Of a stretch of DNA of 18,817 nt, positions 14,001 to 18,817 are shown piece by piece. The stretch is taken from the NCBI RefSeq assembly GCF_900549175.1, contig NZ_URNN01000058.1:1-18817 (forward strand), given 5' to 3'. Each line of letters begins with the position of its first letter. Position 1 is the stretch's first letter. The notes beneath the pieces are model-generated. The model saw nothing but the letters and a program-made list of their open reading frames with translations, ran no database searches and was not told the origin of the DNA. Source of the stretch: an uncultured Prevotella sp. GTDB lineage: Bacteria; Bacteroidota; Bacteroidia; Bacteroidales; Bacteroidaceae. The translations under genes and the position numbers were made by a program.

Positions 14001-15588
14001 GAAGAACAACGACTATACGGGTCCGACCGTCATCAACGGCGGCACACTGACGGTGACCAACATGTTTGACGGCGGGCAGAAGAGTGCCATAGGAGCCTCG
14101 TCGGCTGCCGAGGGCAACCTGCAGATAAACGGCGGAACCCTCAAGCTCGATGCCGACAACATGGCCACCGACCACATTGTCACCCTCACCGATACGGCAA
14201 CCATAACGATAGCCAACGCCAAGGGCTCGCTGTCGCTCAAGGGAAAGGTGCACGGTTCGGGCTATCTCGTGAAGGACGGCCCCGGCCAGCTCAACTTCAC
14301 CTATGGCGGCGAGAACGCCTTTGCCGGCCTCATCCTGCGCCGCGGCATCGTGGCCCAGGGTGCCTGGAACGCAACGTTCGGCCGCACGGGGTCGCCGATG
14401 GTGCTTGCCGGAGGCGAGGTTCACCTCATCAACATGAACAACTCTTCTACGCGACCCATATTCAACTATAAGGCAACGGTGGTGGAAGGTACGGGCAACA
14501 CCATCAAGGGCACAACGCGCGGAGCCGTAAACGGCAGTTTCAGCGGCAAGGGAAATCTCACCATTGTGTCGACAGGAGTGCGCAGCGACATCGGTGCCGA
14601 CTTCTCGGCTTTCGAGGGACAGCTGACGGCAGAGGGCGAAAACTTCCGCCTGATGGACAATGTCAAGGACATGTCGCGCACAAGCGTCGTCATGGCTGCG
14701 GGCGCAAAGATTGGACACTACAAGTCGAACGGCAGCGGTACAAGCGCCATCACCACCAAGATAGGCTCGCTTGCCACCACGTCGAAAGACTGTGCGCTGG
14801 GCAACGGCGCCGACAGCTACGAAGTGGGGCACAACGGCACCGACGCCACATACGCCGGAACCCTCAAGGCCAAGAGCGTGAGCAAGTGCGGCAGCGGCAC
14901 ATGGACGCTGACCAACGAAGGCAGCACATCGGCCGTAACGGTGTCGGGCGGAACGCTGCAGCTCTACAACAGTCCGTTCAGCTCATCACCCACGGCGTTC
15001 ACCACCGGCTCGCTTACGGTGGCTGCCGGCGGCAGGCTCTCGGGTATAGGATGCGCCGGAGCCTTGACAGTGGCCAAGGGAGGCGTTGTCGAAGCCGGCT
15101 ACAACGGCAATATCGGCACGCTGAAGGCTACGGGGCGCGTTGCCATGCAGGGTGGCAGTACCCTTGTGGTGAAGGTGGGCACCACCTCTTCCGGCTCGCT
15201 TACGTACGACAAGTACAAGTTCTCGGGCGCAGTAACCCACAGTGGCGACACCATATTGATAAAGGTCGGTGACGCCATCGAGCTGAAGGCCGGCGACGAA
15301 CTGACGGTGTTCACGGGCAGCGGCGTCATGACCGGCGAGTATCTGCTGAAGACAGAAGCGACCGGACGCACCTTCACGTGGGATGACTCCGAGCTGCTCA
15401 CCCGCGGCATCCTCCGCGTTTCGTCAATCACTGACGGTATCCATGGCGTGACGGCCGACGGCGCGAAGGTAGATGTGTACACCACCGACGGTGTGCTTCT
15501 GCGCCAGGGTGTCGAGTCTTCCAAGGCTCTCGACGGTCTCACCCGCGGTGTATACGTGGTGGGTGGCCGCAAGGTTGTGAAGAAGTGA
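11011..15588 (+). CDS. Secreted PL11 rhamnogalacturonan lyase with beta-strand repeats and sorting tail
   Basis: This enzyme is predicted to cleave the rhamnogalacturonan I backbone of pectin by beta-elimination. Of 1525 residues, 1-22 are a signal peptide (ending SLPAQ). Residues 23-115 form a beta-rich N-terminal domain (LVTWRKLAQEPENCTYNLYR). About 120-645 form the beta-propeller catalytic region, with calcium-type loops DLDGNG (149-154), DTDGDGITN (246-254) and DTDGDGID (388-395), and the family signature GDWREEVIL near 573. After MPYPPLPP (about 637) come roughly 800 residues with autotransporter-type strand repeats (YTGTTHISEGTLRVNG near 745; YTGPTVINGGTLTV near 1001). Residues 1475-1525 resemble a type IX secretion sorting domain (VDVYTTDGVLL, then GVYVVGGRKVVKK). 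Usual PL11 enzymes are about 600-750 residues. It stands alone, with no SusC/SusD genes in view. Confidence 0.9.
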   Translation: MKKITICLLMAAMLVPVSLPAQRMQQKLGRAVVAVTGNGSQNVLVTWRKLAQEPENCTYNLYRRSQGATEYTRVNATPLAKTNYQTTRSAIPYGTELAVTTVVNGVESAKSNPFLFKQQAYANVFFDFNFETTVLNPNDYKCKYAWPMDLDGNGEVDAVLADRLYAGTEGQSHKLQAYRLDGTCLWTIDMGPNVDICAGQNDMVTVYDINCDGRCEVIVRSSDGTRFWDASAGTWGKYANGSATADTDGDGITNYRTQTKRNPPYYVSVVDGATGMETDCSELKYSELHDPTDQYSRDNRSDYYDDNEGTEYAFLQSKFVVCYFDGIHPSLAVETYNRRKADGHHYYMVAWGYDWSQGRPSNWHHSYTWSRNDKKPAAAEFHQLRVADTDGDGIDEMLEGGFGVNPVKGMVYSAGITHGDRYDVSDIDPDRPGMEVFAIQQSSLLGQVLYDARTGEHIKEWYLPSVYDVGRGRCIDVDPDHKGYEIFSLLPNLYDCKGEVIKEGDTSYPHEALWWDGDLQREMLGSPGGSGYGTNAMMVKYNGTRLIEFSKQSDWAVHSGWANRPAFMGDITGDWREEVILMKQNAETSTGLVGYTTNIASDYSLYTLTEDQHYRLDCTGRGYYQMPCTSFYLGGGMPYPPLPPTMVTDLRWASGTSWTQGGAGFTSFDQTSTQTFADGKSVIFDISGDCTSPITVGGTLHPQSVYLMNPIGHDYTFSVAGGSLAGEMDMFKSMEGVATFNGNLDYTGTTHISEGTLRVNGRIAGPVSLRAKGTLGGNATVAGGITFEGALNYEGCRLMPSGTDGVISFSRDLTIPGNIYIEVDAADGHCGRIAVEGNLTFDGENTFTVNQTDLSEGEYVLAECTGVLTADAARLKTRGLTGVNYTLRVEQQRIVLSVASVRAPMKGVAWTGAVNGLWDYKTDNFIAGGTATPFVPGDEVTFGDVSGARDITVSDAMVSTGVTFDFNDGGYTVGGDGSISGNCGLTKSGDGEVRINLKNNDYTGPTVINGGTLTVTNMFDGGQKSAIGASSAAEGNLQINGGTLKLDADNMATDHIVTLTDTATITIANAKGSLSLKGKVHGSGYLVKDGPGQLNFTYGGENAFAGLILRRGIVAQGAWNATFGRTGSPMVLAGGEVHLINMNNSSTRPIFNYKATVVEGTGNTIKGTTRGAVNGSFSGKGNLTIVSTGVRSDIGADFSAFEGQLTAEGENFRLMDNVKDMSRTSVVMAAGAKIGHYKSNGSGTSAITTKIGSLATTSKDCALGNGADSYEVGHNGTDATYAGTLKAKSVSKCGSGTWTLTNEGSTSAVTVSGGTLQLYNSPFSSSPTAFTTGSLTVAAGGRLSGIGCAGALTVAKGGVVEAGYNGNIGTLKATGRVAMQGGSTLVVKVGTTSSGSLTYDKYKFSGAVTHSGDTILIKVGDAIELKAGDELTVFTGSGVMTGEYLLKTEATGRTFTWDDSELLTRGILRVSSITDGIHGVTADGAKVDVYTTDGVLLRQGVESSKALDGLTRGVYVVGGRKVVKK

Positions 15589-15600
15589 TGGGACTCATCC

Positions 15601-15633
15601 TGTCCGTTTCGCAATGCGAAAGCGGGCACTTTT
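15601..15633 (+). terminator. Probable intrinsic terminator of the PL11 gene
   Basis: Twelve base pairs, including one G-U, can form between 15601-15612 and 15616-15628 with a single bulged G (15622) and an AAT loop; the inner part is tttcgc/gcgaaa. A short T run (15630-15633) follows. It starts 12 nt after the lyase stop codon. The T tract is short, so strength is uncertain. Confidence 0.6.
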
Positions 15634-15674
15634 GCAGACCCCAATGGCCGTTTTAAGGCACAACTCTTTTAACC

Positions 15675-15764
15675 GGTAGGGACATATTCTTGTATTTGTC
15701 CGCTAAGAAGATACTAAGTATCAGCATTATTGTTGGCGGACAAATACAAGAATATGTCCCTACC
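15675..15764. repeat. Dispersed hairpin repeat, copy 2
   Basis: Perfect 29-base arms (15675-15703 and 15736-15764) surround a 32-nt loop that holds a smaller palindrome, gatac-taa-gtatc (15710-15722). The arms match copy 1 (6281-6363) except that a C-G pair (attcctg/caggaat) is a T-A pair here (attcttg/caagaat), so pairing is kept. It lies 42 nt after the terminator of the PL11 gene. Short reading frames across it, for example 15690-15896, are translated repeat and not genes. Confidence 0.95.
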
Positions 15765-15899
15765 ATGTACATGACACCGACGAAAACCATTTCCCAATAT
15801 GCGCCGTTTCGCACCGGTGCAAAACGTGCCGTTCCGTGCTTCACGGCATGGTGCGGACCGTTCTCCCGACGATTATCCAATACAAAAGTTTCTTAAAAT
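15765..15899. other. Non-coding spacer with short palindromes
   Basis: This is the rest of the 433-nt gap between the PL11 gene and moxR. It holds a 10-bp perfect palindrome gcaccggtgc (15811-15820) and a small stem ccgtg-ctt-cacgg (15834-15846). I see no gene, tRNA or conserved RNA here; the function is unknown. Confidence 0.5.
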
Positions 15900-15974
15900 A
15901 TCTGTATTCGGCGTGTTTTTTAGTATTATTTAGAATGTTAAATACAGATTTCAGTTATTTATTCCGTATTTTTG
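15900..15974 (+). promoter_or_regulatory. Promoter region of the moxR operon with inverted repeat
   Basis: TATTTTTG at 15967-15974 fits the Bacteroidota -7 consensus TAnnTTTG and lies 47 nt before the moxR ATG. Upstream, atctgtatt (15900-15908) and aatacagat (15941-15949) are exact reverse complements 32 nt apart, a possible regulator site. No clear -33 TTTG is seen. The leader to the ATG is AT-rich, without Shine-Dalgarno. Confidence 0.55.
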
Positions 15975-16021
15975 CAGTCAATTTATAATTGTGATTAACA
16001 TTAAAAAGAAAATAGACTATT

Positions 16022-17016
<995 letters not shown>

Positions 17017-17017
<1 letters not shown>

Positions 17018-17886
17018 TGGAAACTCAGGATCTCATAAAGAGAGTAAGAGCCGTCGAGATAAAGACGCGCCGGCTGAGCGCCAACATCTTTGCCGGGCAG
17101 TATCACTCTGCCTTCAAGGGCAGGGGTATGGCCTTCAGCGAGGTGCGCGAATATCAGTTCGGTGACGATGTGCGTGACATCGACTGGAATGTCACGGCGC
17201 GTTTTCACCGTCCGTACATCAAGGTGTTCGAGGAAGAGCGCGAGCTTACGGTGATGCTGCTCGTCGACGTCAGCGGCTCGCTCGACTTCGGAACGCACCG
17301 GCAGATGAAGTCGGACATGGTGACCGAGATAGCCGCCACGCTCGCTTTCAGCGCCATACAGAACAACGACAAGATAGGCGTGATATTCTTTTCGGACAGG
17401 ATAGAGAAGTACATCCCTCCGAAGAAGGGCCGCAAACACATATTATATATAATACGCGAGCTTCTCGACTTCAATGCCGGGAGCCGCCTTACCGACCTCA
17501 ACGCGCCTCTGGAGTTTCTGTCGAACGTGATGAAGCGGCGCTGTACGGCGTTCGTGCTGAGCGACTTCTACACCCGCACCGACTTTTCGCAGCCGCTCAC
17601 CATCTGCAGCCGCAAGCACGACGTGGTGGCGGTGCAGGTGTACGACCAGTGTGCACGCGAGCTGCCCGACGTGGGACTGATGAAGGTGGTGGATGCTGAG
17701 ACCGGTCACGAGCAGTATATCGACACCGGCAGCCGCAAGCTGCGTCAGGCCCACCACAACTATTGGGTGAAACGTCAGGCCTCGCTGAAGGAAGTGTTCA
17801 ACAAGAACAGCGTCGACAGCATATCCATAGCCACCGACGAAGACTATGTGAAGTCGTTGCTGATGCTGTTCAAACAGAGAAGTTAG
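17017..17886 (+). CDS. DUF58 protein with vWA-like fold
   Basis: DUF58 proteins accompany MoxR ATPases in many bacteria and are thought to be their partners or substrates. The 289 residues carry the family signature GRGMAFSEVREYQFGDDVRDIDW at about 35-57 (first part GRGMAFSEVREY) and a metal-site (MIDAS) motif DVSGS at 84-88 in LLVDVSGSLDF, as in von Willebrand A domains. No signal peptide or membrane helix is visible, so it should be cytoplasmic or peripheral. The start overlaps the moxR stop by one base, and the next gene begins 1 nt after its stop. No enzymatic activity is known for this family. Confidence 0.94.
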
Positions 17887-17887
17887 A

Positions 17888-18817
17888 ATGAAGAAAATAT
17901 TATTGGCTATCTTATTGACAGTCAGTGTTGTCCGCGCGATGGCCCAAGTATCGGTAGAGGCCCGCATCGACTCCGTGGGGATATTCATAGGCCAGCAGAT
18001 AAACGTCACCCTTACGGTAACGGCAAAGGAGGCGTCGAAGGTGGTAATGCCTTCGCTCAAGCCGCGTGCGGTGCTGACCCCGGGAGTGGAGGTGGTGGCC
18101 TCGAAAGACCTCGAGCCGCAGGATGCCGGTAGCGGTCTGCTGCAGCGCACGCGGGTGTACACGCTCACGTCGTTCGACGAACAGCTTTACTATCTGCCGC
18201 CCTTCGAGGCCCGGGTTGACGGCAAGGTGTACAAGAGCAAGAGCCTCGCGCTGAAGGTTGTGGGCATAGAGGTGGACACGGCCAACGTCGACCAGTTCTT
18301 CGGCCCGAAGGACGTGCAGGACAATCCGTTCCGCTGGAGCGACTGGAGCACCGCCTTCTGGCTGAGCGTGCTGATGCTGCTGCTCATGCCGGCGGGCTAT
18401 TATCTGTACCTGCTGCTGAGAGACAACAAGCCCATAAGCATCAGGATAAAGGTGGTGAAGCGTCTGCTGCCGCACCAGAAGGCCATGAAGGAGATAGAGC
18501 TGATAAAGGCCGACAGGATGGTGCAGTCGGAGAATCAGAAGGAATACTACACCAAGCTGACCGACACCCTGCGCAAGTACATAGAGGAGCGCTACGGTTT
18601 CAACGCCATGGAGATGACGAGCGGCGAAATAATAGAGCGCCTCACGGCATCGCAGGACCGTGCGGCCATCGACGAGCTGAAAGAGCTTTTCATCACCGCC
18701 GACCTCGTGAAGTTTGCCAAATATGAAACCCTGGTGAATGAGAACGACGCAAACCTGGTGAATGCCATCAACTTCATCGACCAGACCAAGACAGTTGAGA
18801 AACCTACTGAAGAAAAG
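17888..18817 (+). CDS. BatD/DUF4381-like membrane protein (partial, 3' end missing)
   Basis: The frame runs open for 310 codons to the window end. It begins with a signal peptide (MKKILLAILLTVSVVRAMA, then QVSVEA). A periplasmic beta-rich part of about 135 residues follows, starting SVEARIDSVGIFIGQQINVT, as in BatD-like proteins. One membrane helix is at about 157-178 (FWLSVLMLLLMPAGYYLYLLL). The cytoplasmic tail is helical, with LRKYIEERYGF and MTSGEIIERL near 228-250, similar to DUF4381 proteins. This is a common third gene after moxR and DUF58 in Bacteroidota, followed by batA and batB. Family assignment is from pattern memory, so moderately sure. It likely links the cytoplasmic MoxR/DUF58 pair to the envelope. 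Confidence 0.8.
   Translation, partial: MKKILLAILLTVSVVRAMAQVSVEARIDSVGIFIGQQINVTLTVTAKEASKVVMPSLKPRAVLTPGVEVVASKDLEPQDAGSGLLQRTRVYTLTSFDEQLYYLPPFEARVDGKVYKSKSLALKVVGIEVDTANVDQFFGPKDVQDNPFRWSDWSTAFWLSVLMLLLMPAGYYLYLLLRDNKPISIRIKVVKRLLPHQKAMKEIELIKADRMVQSENQKEYYTKLTDTLRKYIEERYGFNAMEMTSGEIIERLTASQDRAAIDELKELFITADLVKFAKYETLVNENDANLVNAINFIDQTKTVEKPTEEK

Noticed and set aside
15690..15896. Small frames on both strands over the second hairpin repeat
   Set aside because: They consist of repeat arms and palindromic spacer; the same peptide pieces appear over copy 1, so they reflect the repeat and not a gene.

Overview
The window looks like chromosomal DNA of a member of the Bacteroidota, most likely Bacteroidales close to Prevotella. 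Evidence: atp gene order (beta and epsilon first), lineage-type insertions in the ATP synthase alpha and gamma subunits, TAnnTTTG -7 promoter boxes with hardly any Shine-Dalgarno signal, GC-rich genes that still use many ATA isoleucine codons, AT-rich intergenic DNA with dispersed palindromes, and a family 11 pectin lyase with a type IX secretion-like tail. All genes seen are on the + strand.

Layout. 1-6256: F-type ATP synthase operon: atpD (3' end only), atpC, an AtpI-like membrane gene, atpB, atpE, atpF, atpH, atpA, atpG. This is a circular permutation of the common I-B-E-F-H-A-G-D-C order. A 210-bp gap between atpB and atpE holds a 14-bp tandem repeat, a 9-bp periodic C-rich/G-poor stretch and an A-rich leader. 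6257-6561: a hairpin repeat, then two promoter-like palindromes. 6562-10662: ftsY, rimO, a small HU-family gene and an HU-transmembrane-LysM fusion, closely spaced and probably co-transcribed. 10663-11010: a 60-bp near-perfect inverted repeat and the promoter region of the next gene. 11011-15588: a 1525-residue secreted PL11 rhamnogalacturonan lyase with autotransporter-type beta-strand repeats and a C-terminal sorting-like domain. 15589-16021: a terminator, a second copy of the hairpin repeat, small palindromes and a promoter. 16022-18817: start of a bat-type (aerotolerance) operon: MoxR AAA+ ATPase, DUF58 protein and a BatD/DUF4381-like membrane protein cut by the window end.

How the genes work together. 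The atp genes build the proton-driven ATP synthase. ftsY and rimO serve membrane-protein targeting and ribosome modification. The two HU genes form a pair in which one partner would bind DNA in the cytoplasm and peptidoglycan in the periplasm. The PL11 enzyme cleaves the pectin backbone at or outside the cell surface, without SusC/SusD partners in view. The MoxR, DUF58 and BatD-like proteins are expected to act together as a chaperone-like envelope system.

Most of the window is conserved housekeeping DNA. The least ordinary parts are the HU-LysM fusion, the dispersed hairpin repeat whose two copies show a compensatory base-pair change, the long inverted repeat at 10696-10871, and the repeat-filled gap inside the atp operon. 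No tRNA, rRNA, CRISPR array, transposase or phage gene was seen.
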